Shown piece after piece: positions 8,326-16,555 of a stretch of 64,000 nt of DNA. Under the pieces are notes generated by a model. That model had not been told where the DNA came from. It searched no databases and saw only the letters and a program-made list of their open reading frames with translations. The DNA is from Sva-25 sp037385685 (GTDB lineage: Bacteria > Pseudomonadota > Gammaproteobacteria > Chromatiales > Chromatiaceae), in NCBI GenBank assembly GCA_037385685.1, contig JARRMW010000002.1, positions 62,001 through 126,000 of the forward strand, given 5' to 3'. The position numbers and the translations under genes were made by a program. Position 1 is the stretch's first letter; the number at the start of each line of letters is the position of its first letter.

Positions 8326-8585
8326 CCCTGTCGATCACTCTGGGCCTGCTGCTCGCACTGGCGATCGTCGCACTGGCCCTGATGGCCGTGCGCGGCAAGC
8401 GCAGCCTCGGCATCTCCATCCTGTCTGCCGGACTGGTCGGCCTTCTGGCTTCCGTGATGTTCCTGTTGCTTGCCGCGCCGGATGTCGCGATGACCGAAGC
8501 TGCCATCGGCAGTGGTCTGACGACCTTTCTCTTCTTTTTTGTACTGGGCCGCGTCCGCAGGGGGGAACATGATGGGCACCTCTGA
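8322..8585 (+). CDS. DUF4040 / MbhD-like membrane subunit (MbxD position)
   Basis: An 87-residue protein with three membrane helices. The pattern LLLAAPDVAMTEAAIGSG in the centre matches the DUF4040 module that is part of MrpA in true Mrp operons (compare SAPDLALTQLSVE in the mrpA gene on the other strand) but is a separate gene (mbhD/mbxD) in membrane-bound hydrogenases and Mbx. A GGAGGAG ribosome-binding site inside the previous gene precedes the ATG. Its occurrence as a free gene is one of the marks that this is an Mbh/Mbx-type locus and not a second Mrp antiporter. Confidence 0.88.
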   Translation: MTLSITLGLLLALAIVALALMAVRGKRSLGISILSAGLVGLLASVMFLLLAAPDVAMTEAAIGSGLTTFLFFFVLGRVRRGEHDGHL

Positions 8586-8713
8586 ACATTGCCTTTACCC
8601 GCGATTGCGGCGTCAGTTCCGTGCTCGAATCCTCATGACTTCCACATACACTGCGGTTCCGCGCGCGGTACTTCCTTGCACTCACAAAAAAATCCGGATT
8701 TTCAGGGGCGCCC

Positions 8714-9415
8714 ATGATTAAACGCCTGACCCTGATTCTCCTTCTGACAGGCGTCGGCAGCCTCTTTGCCGGACTGGTCTTGACCTATGTTCCGGACGAA
8801 GAGCTCAACCTCACCGCGAGTTACTACGCCGAACGAACGGCGGAGGACCTTGGCGCCGCCAATATCGTCACGGCGATCATCGTCACCTATCGCGGGCTGG
8901 ATACCCTCGGCGAAGTCACGGTGCTGTTCCTGACAGCCGCCATCGTCGGCCTGGTGCTGGCCCGCGGCAAGGAGACCGCCGGCATGCCGCAACGACAGCT
9001 GCCTCCTCCGGGTGAGTTGCTCACGACCGGGACCCGCCTGCTGCTGCCGCTGATCCTGCTGTTCGGCGCCTATGTCTTCAGCCACGGGCACCTGACCCCG
9101 GGCGGCGGTTTCCAGGGCGGCGCCATTCTCGCCTCTGCGATGCTCCTGTTGCTGTTGAGTAATCCGGCAAGACGCTTCAGCCATCGCCTGATCACGCTCG
9201 TCGAATCGACGGCTGGCATCTCCTTTATCTTCATCGGCATCCTGGGCATCCTGCTGGCTGGCGGTTTCCTGGACAACCGCATTCTCCCGACCGGCACCTT
9301 TGGCGAACTCTTTTCGGCGGGCGCGATCCCGCTCATCTATACACTCGTCGGCCTGAAAGTCGGCGCGGAGTTCTCCTCCATGCTCGTCAGCCTCTCCGAA
9401 ACGGAGGAACTCTGA
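8714..9415 (+). CDS. Fused MbhE-like and MnhB-like membrane subunit (MbxE/F position)
   Basis: A 233-residue protein joining two families that are separate genes in archaeal Mbh. Residues 1-95 are MbhE-like, with VTYRGLDTLGEVTVLFLTAA matching the MbhE module seen within the MrpA protein of this window. Residues 97-233 are an MnhB domain with SHGHLTPGGGFQGGAI and four membrane helices. A GGGG ribosome-binding site is correctly spaced. The 128 bases before it (8586-8713) are the first real gap in the operon; I see no gene or hairpin there. The gene ends in TGATG overlapping the next start. Confidence 0.9.
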   Translation: MIKRLTLILLLTGVGSLFAGLVLTYVPDEELNLTASYYAERTAEDLGAANIVTAIIVTYRGLDTLGEVTVLFLTAAIVGLVLARGKETAGMPQRQLPPPGELLTTGTRLLLPLILLFGAYVFSHGHLTPGGGFQGGAILASAMLLLLLSNPARRFSHRLITLVESTAGISFIFIGILGILLAGGFLDNRILPTGTFGELFSAGAIPLIYTLVGLKVGAEFSSMLVSLSETEEL

Positions 9416-9771
9416 TGGCGCTCATCGCAATGATCACAGGCTTTTTGCTGATCCTGATCGGCCTCTACGGCGCCCTGAGCAACCGCAACATCCTGCGCAT
9501 GATCGTGGCCTTTTCTGTTGCAAATACTGGGGTCAACATGGTGCTCGTGGCTATCGGCTACATGAAGGGGCGAACCGCGCCGATACTTGACGAGGCTGTC
9601 CCTGCCGCCGAGGCCGCATCCCGGATAATCGACCCGGTTCCGCAGGCTCTGGTGCTGACGGCCATCGTTATCGGTGTCGGCGTCACTGCCCTCATGCTCG
9701 CCTATGCCTACAAGCTGTACGAGAAGAAGGGAAGCCTCGATATCTCCGATCACACGGAGCTGAAATGGTAA
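9415..9771 (+). CDS. MnhC/NuoK-like subunit (MbxG position)
   Basis: A 118-residue, three-helix membrane protein of the MrpC/NuoK family, with DPVPQALVLTAIVIGVGVTA near residues 70-89, as in the mrpC gene of the left operon. It starts within the stop of the previous gene and overlaps the next by seven bases. In complex I and Mbh relatives this subunit lies next to the H subunit and provides part of the proton path. Compared with the mrpC copy it has an extra loop (KGRTAPILDEAVPAAEAAS) of about ten residues. Confidence 0.92.
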   Translation: MALIAMITGFLLILIGLYGALSNRNILRMIVAFSVANTGVNMVLVAIGYMKGRTAPILDEAVPAAEAASRIIDPVPQALVLTAIVIGVGVTALMLAYAYKLYEKKGSLDISDHTELKW

Positions 9772-12700
9772 GCCCCATCTACCTGATTGCCGGCACGCTC
9801 GGCGGCGCATTCTTCCTGGGAATGCTGCGCGACCAGTGGCGCACCGCCTGTTACCTGGTCACGCTCGCGGTACTGGCGCTGACCAGCTGGCTTGCCGCCG
9901 CCTGGACCTGGGGGCTGGCCATCGGCGCAACGGGAACCGTGGAGATCATGACCGCAGGCACGCCGCCGCCTTTCGCGGTCAACCTGCGCCTCGGTCTCGC
10001 GGAAGCCGTGCTGGTTCTGCTGATCAATCTCACAGGCCTGCTCTCAGCGCTCTACCTCAGGGATACCCTGTTCCAGCAGGGGCGCCGTGCCATGGCCGTG
10101 TTGTTGATCTTCATCATGGCGCTGAGCGGAATCGTGATGACCCGCGATCTGTTCAACCTCTTTGTCTTTTTCGAGCTGGTGGTGATCTCCACGGGTGGTT
10201 TGGTCCTGTTGTCGCGTGACGGACGCTCGCTGGCTGCGGGTTTCAAGTTCCTGATCGCCTCGCAAGTCGTCTCGATTCTGATGCTCGTGGGAATTATTTT
10301 TGCGTACCACGCCACCGGGTCACTCAATCTCGACAGCATGGCGGCCAACGCAGCACCGCTGCTCAAGGGCGGCGCGCTGGCTTTCTTCCTGATCTTCATT
10401 GCCGTCATTGCCGAACTCAAGGTCTTCCCGGCAAACGGCTGGGCCCTGGACATCTACGAGTCGGCACACCCGGCCTTTTCCGCGCTGGTCTCTGCCGGCA
10501 CCGGCTCGGCAACCCTGTTCGCCGTCGACAAGCTACTCATGATCGGTGGTGCGCCCTGGATGACCGTCGCCTCTGCCATCGGTATCGTCAGCTTTGTCGG
10601 CGCCAACCTCTTCGCACTGGCGCAGCGCAACGACCGGCGTCTGCTGGGTTACTCCTCGGTAGCACAGATAGGCCTGGTGCTGCTGGTGGCCGGACAGAAG
10701 GATATTCTCGGCGAGCAGTACCTGTTCGTCGCCGGCGGCGTGTTGCTTGCCCATGCCGTGGGCAAGGCGGGACTCTACTGGCTCTCGGGGCTTGTGACTG
10801 GCCGCGATCTTCCGGCCTGGGCAGCGCTGCGCGGACAACCGCTGTTGCTCTTTGCTTTTGCCAGCTTCATCGCCCTGCTGATCGGGTTGCCGCCCTTCCC
10901 GGGTTTCTATGCCAAGTGGGAGCTTGTGCACACTCTCGCGGGCGAAGGACGCTTGTTACTGCTCGGACTCCTGCTGTTCGGCGCACTGCTGGAAGCGGGC
11001 TACCTGTTTCGCTGGTTCGGCTACGCGATCAAGCGCGAACAGCCGCCCGAGCCCGTCGCCCCCTCGCTCTACAAGCGCCTGGTGATCGGAGCCGCGGTCG
11101 TGGCCGCGTGGGCGCTTGCCTGGCTCTGGGGTGAACTCTCGCCACATGACAACCTGCTGCTGGCAACACCGCTTCTCTTCGCCCTGCTGTTTCTGACGCT
11201 GGAGTGGCTGCCGGCAAAGCTCAAGAATGCCCTGGCCATCGGCGGGCTGATTGCCTGGTTCTGGCTCAGTTACCCGGCTTACGATCCGCTGCAGTTGATC
11301 TTCGGTGCAATCATCCTTATCGGTGGCGCCCTGGTGCTACTGGCAAGCTTCCAGGAAAAAGGCCGCCGCCTGGGCTTCTACCCGTCGGCCATGCTGATGT
11401 ATGCCGGTCTGGCAATGCTGATCGTGGCCGAAGACACATTCACCTTTTTCGCTGCCTGGGAGTCGCTGACCATCGGTTCCTACTTTCTGATCCTGCGTGG
11501 CCGCGAGTCCGAGCCCCATGCGCTCTCCTACCTGGTCTTTTCGCTCGGCGGCGCTTTCCTGATCTTCGCCGGCTTCGCACTGGCATCCGGGGGCAATCCG
11601 GCCTTCATGCTGGACGCGTTGCAACAGCTTACGGGGCCGGTTGCGGGCTGGGTCTTCCTGCTGCTCGCCATCGGTTTCATGACCAAGACGGCGGCCATCG
11701 GCCTGCATATCTGGCTCCCGGGCGCGCACGCCGAGGCGGAAACCGACGTGTCGCCGATGGTATCCGGCATCCTGCTGAAAGCCGGGCTGTTCGGACTCTT
11801 CATGCTACTGATCAATATGGGGCGCCAGGAGTTTTACGGCATCGACCTCACACATGCGATGCTGTGGATCGGGGCGCTGTCTGCACTGCTCGGCAACCTG
11901 ATGGCGGTCTTCCAGGAGGATGCCAAGCGGTTGCTGGCCTACTCTTCCATCGGGCAGATGGGCTATGCCCTGTTCGGTCTTGCAATGATGAATCACCTGG
12001 GCTGGCTGATGGCACTGATGTTCGTCATCAACCACTACATCTACAAGTCGATGCTGTTCCTCTCCGTCGGCGGCATCGCCAAGCGCACGGGTACCCGCGA
12101 CATGTTCAGGATGGGAGGGCTGATCACCCTGATGCCCCTGTCGTTCATCGCAGTATTGATTGGTATTATCGCGATGTCCGGCGTCCCACCGCTGTCCGGA
12201 TTCGGTGGACGCTGGATCTTCTACAACGCCATCATGACGGCCGACTACAAGTTACCAATGGTACTGATTTTCCTGTCTGGCCCGATCGCGTTCCTCTACC
12301 TCTTCCGCCTGATCCACACGATCTTCCTGGGCCAGCTCAAGGACGAGCATCGGCGCATCCGCGAGGCTCCCTTCTGGCTCATCCTGCCACAGATGATCTA
12401 CGTGCTGTTCCTGCTGGGTTTCGCGCTGGTGCCGGGACTGGCACTGCGCCACGTGGATGCCTACATAGGCAATTTCCTGCCCGACGGTGCGCTGAGCTGG
12501 GAGGGATTCACCATTTCCAGCGAATTCGGTTACTGGAGTCCTGTCTCGATCATGATCATCATCGGGGTGATCTTCATGCTGCTTTTCGCCTGGTTGCTGT
12601 TCGTCAATCGCAAGGCGCAGAAGGTCAAGCAGTTCAACATCGTCTATGCCGCCGAACGGCCGTACCGGCCCGAGACCACGCATTTTGCCTGGAACTTCTT

Positions 12701-12890
12701 CGCGCCCTACCGCAAGGCGCTGGGCTTTCTGACCTGGCCCCTGTTCGAGCGATTCTGGGACGGCGTCGTCGAGATGCTGCACACTCTCGCCGATCTGCTG
12801 CGCCGTTTCTACAATGGCAACGGGCAGGTCTACGCCATCCAGCTGCTGGCCTTCGTGGTCATCGTTTACCTGTTCAGTCAAGGGGGCTAA
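9765..12890 (+). CDS. Double antiporter-like pump subunit (fused MbxH and MbxH')
   Basis: A 1041-residue membrane protein made of two complete NuoM/NuoN/MrpD-like units, about 1-480 and 525-960, plus a C-terminal extension with one last helix. The first unit keeps the Glu of helix 5 (E137 in FVFFELVVIS) and Lys at 219 (AELKVFP) and 334 (AVGKAGLYW), but lacks the usual helix-8 Lys. The second has E566 (FFAAWESL), K641 (MTKTAAIG), K672 (LLKAGLFG) and K761 (HYIYKSMLF). In archaeal Mbx/Mbs two pumps H and H' are separate genes at this same position. No frameshift or sequencing break is apparent: the linker is an in-frame membrane segment. Role: ion translocation. Confidence 0.9.
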   Translation: MVSPIYLIAGTLGGAFFLGMLRDQWRTACYLVTLAVLALTSWLAAAWTWGLAIGATGTVEIMTAGTPPPFAVNLRLGLAEAVLVLLINLTGLLSALYLRDTLFQQGRRAMAVLLIFIMALSGIVMTRDLFNLFVFFELVVISTGGLVLLSRDGRSLAAGFKFLIASQVVSILMLVGIIFAYHATGSLNLDSMAANAAPLLKGGALAFFLIFIAVIAELKVFPANGWALDIYESAHPAFSALVSAGTGSATLFAVDKLLMIGGAPWMTVASAIGIVSFVGANLFALAQRNDRRLLGYSSVAQIGLVLLVAGQKDILGEQYLFVAGGVLLAHAVGKAGLYWLSGLVTGRDLPAWAALRGQPLLLFAFASFIALLIGLPPFPGFYAKWELVHTLAGEGRLLLLGLLLFGALLEAGYLFRWFGYAIKREQPPEPVAPSLYKRLVIGAAVVAAWALAWLWGELSPHDNLLLATPLLFALLFLTLEWLPAKLKNALAIGGLIAWFWLSYPAYDPLQLIFGAIILIGGALVLLASFQEKGRRLGFYPSAMLMYAGLAMLIVAEDTFTFFAAWESLTIGSYFLILRGRESEPHALSYLVFSLGGAFLIFAGFALASGGNPAFMLDALQQLTGPVAGWVFLLLAIGFMTKTAAIGLHIWLPGAHAEAETDVSPMVSGILLKAGLFGLFMLLINMGRQEFYGIDLTHAMLWIGALSALLGNLMAVFQEDAKRLLAYSSIGQMGYALFGLAMMNHLGWLMALMFVINHYIYKSMLFLSVGGIAKRTGTRDMFRMGGLITLMPLSFIAVLIGIIAMSGVPPLSGFGGRWIFYNAIMTADYKLPMVLIFLSGPIAFLYLFRLIHTIFLGQLKDEHRRIREAPFWLILPQMIYVLFLLGFALVPGLALRHVDAYIGNFLPDGALSWEGFTISSEFGYWSPVSIMIIIGVIFMLLFAWLLFVNRKAQKVKQFNIVYAAERPYRPETTHFAWNFFAPYRKALGFLTWPLFERFWDGVVEMLHTLADLLRRFYNGNGQVYAIQLLAFVVIVYLFSQGG

Positions 12891-12893
12891 AAC

Positions 12894-13799
12894 ATGTCAT
12901 TCGAATGGATCATGATTCCCTACTCCCTGCTGACGCTGTTCATCGTCGTCAACTATGGCCTGTTGCTGACGGCGCTGATGCAAAAGATCGGCGCTCGCGT
13001 GGGGCGGCGATACGGCATTCCGATCTGGCAGAACTATGTTGACCTGATCAAGAACTACAGCATTCGCAGTTCTATCACGCATGGCCCCATGTTCTACCTG
13101 GGCCCGGTCTTCCGCCTGACCGGCGGGGTCGGCCTGCTGCTGTTCGTGCCAACGATTTTCGGCTCCGAGATGTTTTCCAATCTCTCTTTCGCCGGTGATC
13201 TGATCCTGGCACTCTACTTCGTCTTCTTCGGCACCCTGGGCATGGCGCTGGGGGCTGCCGAAAGCGGCCACCCGCACGCGGCTATCGGCGTCAGCCGCGG
13301 CCTGTCGCAAGTGACGACGTCCGAGCTGCCGCTGGCTCTGGCGGTCTTTGCCGTGGCGCTGCAATACGAAACACTGTCTGTGACGGAGATCGTCGCAGCG
13401 CAACAGGGCGGCGTGATGAACTGGACCCTCTTCACCAATCCGCTGGCCGTGGCCGCAGCCATGCTGTCGTTTCTGGGTTCGATGATGCGCCCTCCCTTCG
13501 ACGTGGTGCTTGCCCCCCAGGAGATTCCCATCGGACCGCCGACCGAGTATCACTCTTCGTACCTGGCGCTGATGCAGACCAACCGCGTGATCTTTCCGAT
13601 CGCCAAGATCGTGGTGTACATGAATCTCTTCTTCGGCGGGGCCGCAAGCTGGCCGGTCTTTTTTCTGAAGGTTTTCCTGATTTACCTCTTTTCTGTTTTC
13701 GTCGGCACGGTCTTCCCGCGATTTCGTGTCGAACAGTCCGTGCGCTGGTTCCTGATATGGGCCGTACCGCTCGGCATAGCCGCCATAGTGCTGGTGTAA
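12894..13799 (+). CDS. NuoH-like membrane anchor subunit (MbxM position)
   Basis: A 301-residue protein with about eight membrane helices, of the NuoH/HycD/MbhM family. This subunit links the membrane arm to the hydrophilic module. Family marks include KIGARVGRRYGIPIWQ near the N-terminus, ELPLALAVFAV in the centre, and a long cytosolic loop with FDVVLAPQEIPIGPPTEYHS. It follows the double pump after three bases and precedes the NuoB-like gene by three. The loop carries the acidic residues expected at the interface to the J/L subunits. Confidence 0.92.
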   Translation: MSFEWIMIPYSLLTLFIVVNYGLLLTALMQKIGARVGRRYGIPIWQNYVDLIKNYSIRSSITHGPMFYLGPVFRLTGGVGLLLFVPTIFGSEMFSNLSFAGDLILALYFVFFGTLGMALGAAESGHPHAAIGVSRGLSQVTTSELPLALAVFAVALQYETLSVTEIVAAQQGGVMNWTLFTNPLAVAAAMLSFLGSMMRPPFDVVLAPQEIPIGPPTEYHSSYLALMQTNRVIFPIAKIVVYMNLFFGGAASWPVFFLKVFLIYLFSVFVGTVFPRFRVEQSVRWFLIWAVPLGIAAIVLV

Positions 13800-13802
13800 G
13801 CC

Positions 13803-14522
13803 ATGAATGATGAGTTGGAAGAACGCCTCGACGATGCACCGGAGAGTCAACCGGAATCGCTGCGTCTCAGGGACATCCCGGTCCGCGAGGAGCTGCAGCC
13901 GCGCACAGTCATTGCGCCCGATGGCCAGGAAATCCATATCGACCCCCTGCAGGATTACTACTGCCAGGCCGGTCCGACCGTGCAGACACCTGCCTACACG
14001 AAAATCATCGAGGATCTGTTCAACTGGGCACGTTCCGAATCGCTCTGGATCCTGGGCTTCGGCACCGGTTGCGGCGCCATCGAGATGCGCCCGCTGATGA
14101 CACCGCGTTTCGATGCCTACCGTTACGGCATCCAGTGGCGGCCGACACCGCGCCAGGCCAACCTGCTGGTGATCTCGGGTTACCTGTCGGTGAAGACGCT
14201 CAAGCGAGCCATCCGCTCCTACGAGCAGATGCAAAATCCCAAGTACGTCGTCGGACTGGGCTCCTGCACCATCAACGGCGGCATGTACTGGGATTCCTAT
14301 AACACCATCAAATGTCTTGACCAATATATGCCGGTCGACCTCTATATCACGGGCTGCATGCCGAGACCCGAGGCCTTGTTGCAGGGCTTCGACGATCTGA
14401 AAAAACTGATCCGCGCGGGCAAGGCCGAGGGCGCCAACCGCTATGCAGAGAACTTCGACTGGTACAAGGCCAACCAGAAACGGGTCATCAAGGACTGGGA
14501 TATGCCGGACTACAGCTGGTGA
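13803..14522 (+). CDS. NuoB-like iron-sulfur subunit with a Cys-Gly in place of Cys-Cys (MbxJ position)
   Basis: A 239-residue soluble subunit of the NuoB/HycG/MbhJ family. In complex I the terminal 4Fe-4S cluster is held by a tandem CC pair and two further Cys. Here the tandem site reads GFGTGCGAIEM, so C90 is followed by Gly instead of Cys, while C155 (GLGSCTINGG) and C185 (TGCMPRPEA) are kept. That leaves three canonical ligands, as expected for a site-differentiated cluster. The first ~50 residues are an acidic extension, longer than usual. It follows the NuoH-like gene by three bases. A repeat element separates it from the next gene. Confidence 0.92.
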   Translation: MNDELEERLDDAPESQPESLRLRDIPVREELQPRTVIAPDGQEIHIDPLQDYYCQAGPTVQTPAYTKIIEDLFNWARSESLWILGFGTGCGAIEMRPLMTPRFDAYRYGIQWRPTPRQANLLVISGYLSVKTLKRAIRSYEQMQNPKYVVGLGSCTINGGMYWDSYNTIKCLDQYMPVDLYITGCMPRPEALLQGFDDLKKLIRAGKAEGANRYAENFDWYKANQKRVIKDWDMPDYSW

Positions 14523-14531
14523 TCTGGATGT

Positions 14532-14681
14532 TTACCACCAATAGCACAAAGTACACGAAGGGTTTGAAAAACAGTCAATCGAATTTATCTGAGGTATCGA
14601 CTGGTGGAATGTGCGCTCTGTCAGTAGCTGGCATTCCTCCTCACTCTGCATACAAGAAGCCTTTGTGGCCTTTGTGGTGAA
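14532..14681. repeat. Interspersed repeat with inverted ends, copy 1
   Basis: The gap between the NuoB-like and NuoC-like genes starts with a block accacc...gcacaaagtacacgaagg (14532-14561) and ends with its inverted counterpart cctttgtggcctttgtggt (14660-14679). A second element with the same end sequences lies 1.8 kb downstream at 16418-16543; the interiors differ. The shape, about 130-150 bp with imperfect inverted ends, is that of a non-coding mobile repeat (MITE-like). It carries no gene. Confidence 0.65.
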
Positions 14682-14693
14682 TTCAAGAATCTC

Positions 14694-15224
14694 ATGCAAA
14701 CACTGATCAGCCAATTACAGACCCAATTCCAGCTCGGCGAGTTCACCGAACAGCGGGATAACCTTGCCTTCGTGACCGTCTCGCGCGAGCAGTTGCGTCC
14801 CCTGCTGCTTCACCTGCGTGACCTCGAGGGCTTCACGCACCTGGTGCTGCTGACCGCGGTAGACTGGATCGAGGACAACAGCTTTCAGCTGACCTACCTG
14901 CTCAGCGATCGCACGGGAGGCCGCGACATCGGCGTGCGCCTGATGCTGCCGCGCGACAACACCAGCATGGAGAGTATTCATGACTTGTGGCCAACCGCTG
15001 CCACCTACCAGCGGGAATTGCGCGAGATGTTCGGCATCGATTTCCCGGACAGCCCGCGCGTCAATGAAGACTTCATTCTCGAAGGCTGGATCGACATCCC
15101 GCCCTACAGACGCGACTTCGACACCCTTCAGTACTCGCAGGAGACCTACCCTGAACGCCCCGGACGGGAGACGAATGATCCGGCCGAATACATGAAGAAA
15201 AAACTCTATCCGGACGGTAAGTAA
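14694..15224 (+). CDS. NuoC-like subunit (30-kDa type, MbxK position)
   Basis: A 176-residue soluble protein of the NuoC/MbhK family. The C-terminal part has the family pattern REMFGIDFPDSPRVNEDFIL followed by GWIDIPPYRRDF. This subunit bridges the NuoB-like and NuoD-like subunits on the cytosolic face. No strong ribosome-binding site precedes the ATG; the bases upstream come from the end of the repeat element. The stop is one base before the next start, so it is coupled to the large subunit. Confidence 0.9.
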   Translation: MQTLISQLQTQFQLGEFTEQRDNLAFVTVSREQLRPLLLHLRDLEGFTHLVLLTAVDWIEDNSFQLTYLLSDRTGGRDIGVRLMLPRDNTSMESIHDLWPTAATYQRELREMFGIDFPDSPRVNEDFILEGWIDIPPYRRDFDTLQYSQETYPERPGRETNDPAEYMKKKLYPDGK

Positions 15225-15225
15225 G

Positions 15226-16401
15226 ATGGCCTACGAACCCGACCGATCACAGTATCCGGACCATCTCCCTGACGGGAGTTGCGATATCGATCTCTCTTCG
15301 GGCAAGTACCTGAAGCTCTGGCAGGGCCCGAACCATCCGGGCATCACCGGCAACATGTCTGTCGAACTCACCGTCTGCGGCGACGAGGTTGTCGAGGGCA
15401 AGACGCACGTCGGTTACCTGCACCGCGGTTTCGAGAAATTGATGGAACGCCGCACCTTCATCCAGTGCTTCCCGATCGTCTGCCGTATCTGCGTGCCGGA
15501 ACCCGACTTCAACGAGTACTGCTATGCCGCCGCGGTCGAGGAACTTGCCGGTTTGGACATCCCCGAAAAGGCGAACTGGATCCGCACCCTGATCCTCGAG
15601 ATGGGCCGTATCAACAGTTACCTGATGTACCTTGGCGGCCAGGCCGGTGCCTTCGGCCAGGGCGTAATCGGCCAGTGGACAACCTATGCGCGGGACCTGA
15701 TGCTGGACCGCTTCGAGGAACTGACCGGCGCGCGCATCTACCACATGTTCATTCTGCCCGGAGGCGTGCGTGACGACCTGCCTGACGGTTTCGACGAGCG
15801 CATGGAAGAGACACTGCGCGAGATCGAAAGCACGCTCAGTGACGTCCATGACACCATGTTCCGCAATGCAGTTTTCAAGAAGCGCGCCATCGGGCTGGGT
15901 TATGTCGATCCGGCGCTGGTCGATCAATACGGTATCACCGGGCCTGTCGCTCGCGGCGCCGGCGTTGCGAAGGATGTGCGCAGGGACCAGCCCTACCTGG
16001 TCTACGATCAACTGGATTTTGAACCTGTGATCGCACAGGCCTCCGACGTCTATGCCCGCGCCGATGTGCGCCGCCGGGACCTGCTGATGTCCGTCGACCT
16101 GATCCGCCAGGTACTGGCGAAGATGCCACGCAAGGGCCCCGTAATGGCCACGCTGCCCAACGTGCTGCACTGGAAGATTCCGCAGGGCGAAACCTACGTG
16201 CGCGGCGAGTGCTCGCGCGGCGAGTATGGCTATTACCTGGTCACCGACGGCAGTGGCTATCCGCGCCGGGTCAATGTGCGTGGCCCCTCCTACACCCATG
16301 CCATGGCACTGCTGGAGAAGCTGATCGTCAACGTGAACATCTCCGACGTCGCCGGGCTCATGGTCTCGTTGCACACCTACCCGCCGGAGATCGAGCGATG
16401 A
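15226..16401 (+). CDS. NuoD-like large subunit without a NiFe site (MbxL position)
   Basis: A 391-residue protein of the NuoD/hydrogenase large-subunit superfamily (group 4, MbhL/MbxL-like). The N-terminus has HVGYLHRGFEKLMERRTFIQ, then VCRICVPEPDF. By eye C89 aligns with the first NiFe cysteine of the RICGIC motif of hydrogenases, but the second falls on Glu (RICVPE); an extra C86 gives a shifted CxxC. The C-terminus ends SLHTYPPEIER with no DPCxxC. NiFe catalysis is therefore excluded. The protein probably houses a substrate cavity next to the J-subunit cluster. It is shorter than NuoD at the C-terminus only by a few residues. Confidence 0.9.
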   Translation: MAYEPDRSQYPDHLPDGSCDIDLSSGKYLKLWQGPNHPGITGNMSVELTVCGDEVVEGKTHVGYLHRGFEKLMERRTFIQCFPIVCRICVPEPDFNEYCYAAAVEELAGLDIPEKANWIRTLILEMGRINSYLMYLGGQAGAFGQGVIGQWTTYARDLMLDRFEELTGARIYHMFILPGGVRDDLPDGFDERMEETLREIESTLSDVHDTMFRNAVFKKRAIGLGYVDPALVDQYGITGPVARGAGVAKDVRRDQPYLVYDQLDFEPVIAQASDVYARADVRRRDLLMSVDLIRQVLAKMPRKGPVMATLPNVLHWKIPQGETYVRGECSRGEYGYYLVTDGSGYPRRVNVRGPSYTHAMALLEKLIVNVNISDVAGLMVSLHTYPPEIER

Positions 16402-16417
16402 ACCGGAAAGGACAATC

Positions 16418-16543
16418 AACCACAAGCAACACGAAGAACTCCATCCGTAACGACTTGTCGGGCACCATGGCTTTAACCACCCTCTGCGGCCTTTTCAGGA
16501 TTCGGAAAAGTCCTGCCTTTCTTTGTGACCTTTTGTGGTTAAA
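16418..16543. repeat. Interspersed repeat with inverted ends, copy 2
   Basis: Between the NuoD-like gene and the ferredoxin-flavoprotein gene lies aaccacaagcaacacgaag (16418-16436) and its inverted partner ctttgtgaccttttgtggtt (16521-16540). The end sequences match the element at 14532-14681. Its right end, gtggttaaaagga, supplies the ribosome-binding site (AAAAGGA) for the next gene's ATG at 16556, so the insertion has become part of the operon's translation signals. Confidence 0.65.
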
Positions 16544-16555
16544 AGGAATAGCATC

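Noticed and set aside
11204..13042. 612-codon plus-strand open frame
   Set aside because: It is the shadow frame of the double-pump gene; the sequence is rich in Arg, Pro, Gly and His with no family features, while the real frame is full of membrane helices and motifs.
12897..14324. 475-codon minus-strand open frame
   Set aside because: Antisense to the NuoH- and NuoB-like genes; composition is Gln/His/Arg-rich and has no domain signature.
15247..16425. 392-codon minus-strand open frame
   Set aside because: Antisense shadow of the NuoD-like gene; no ribosome-binding site and no recognisable motif.
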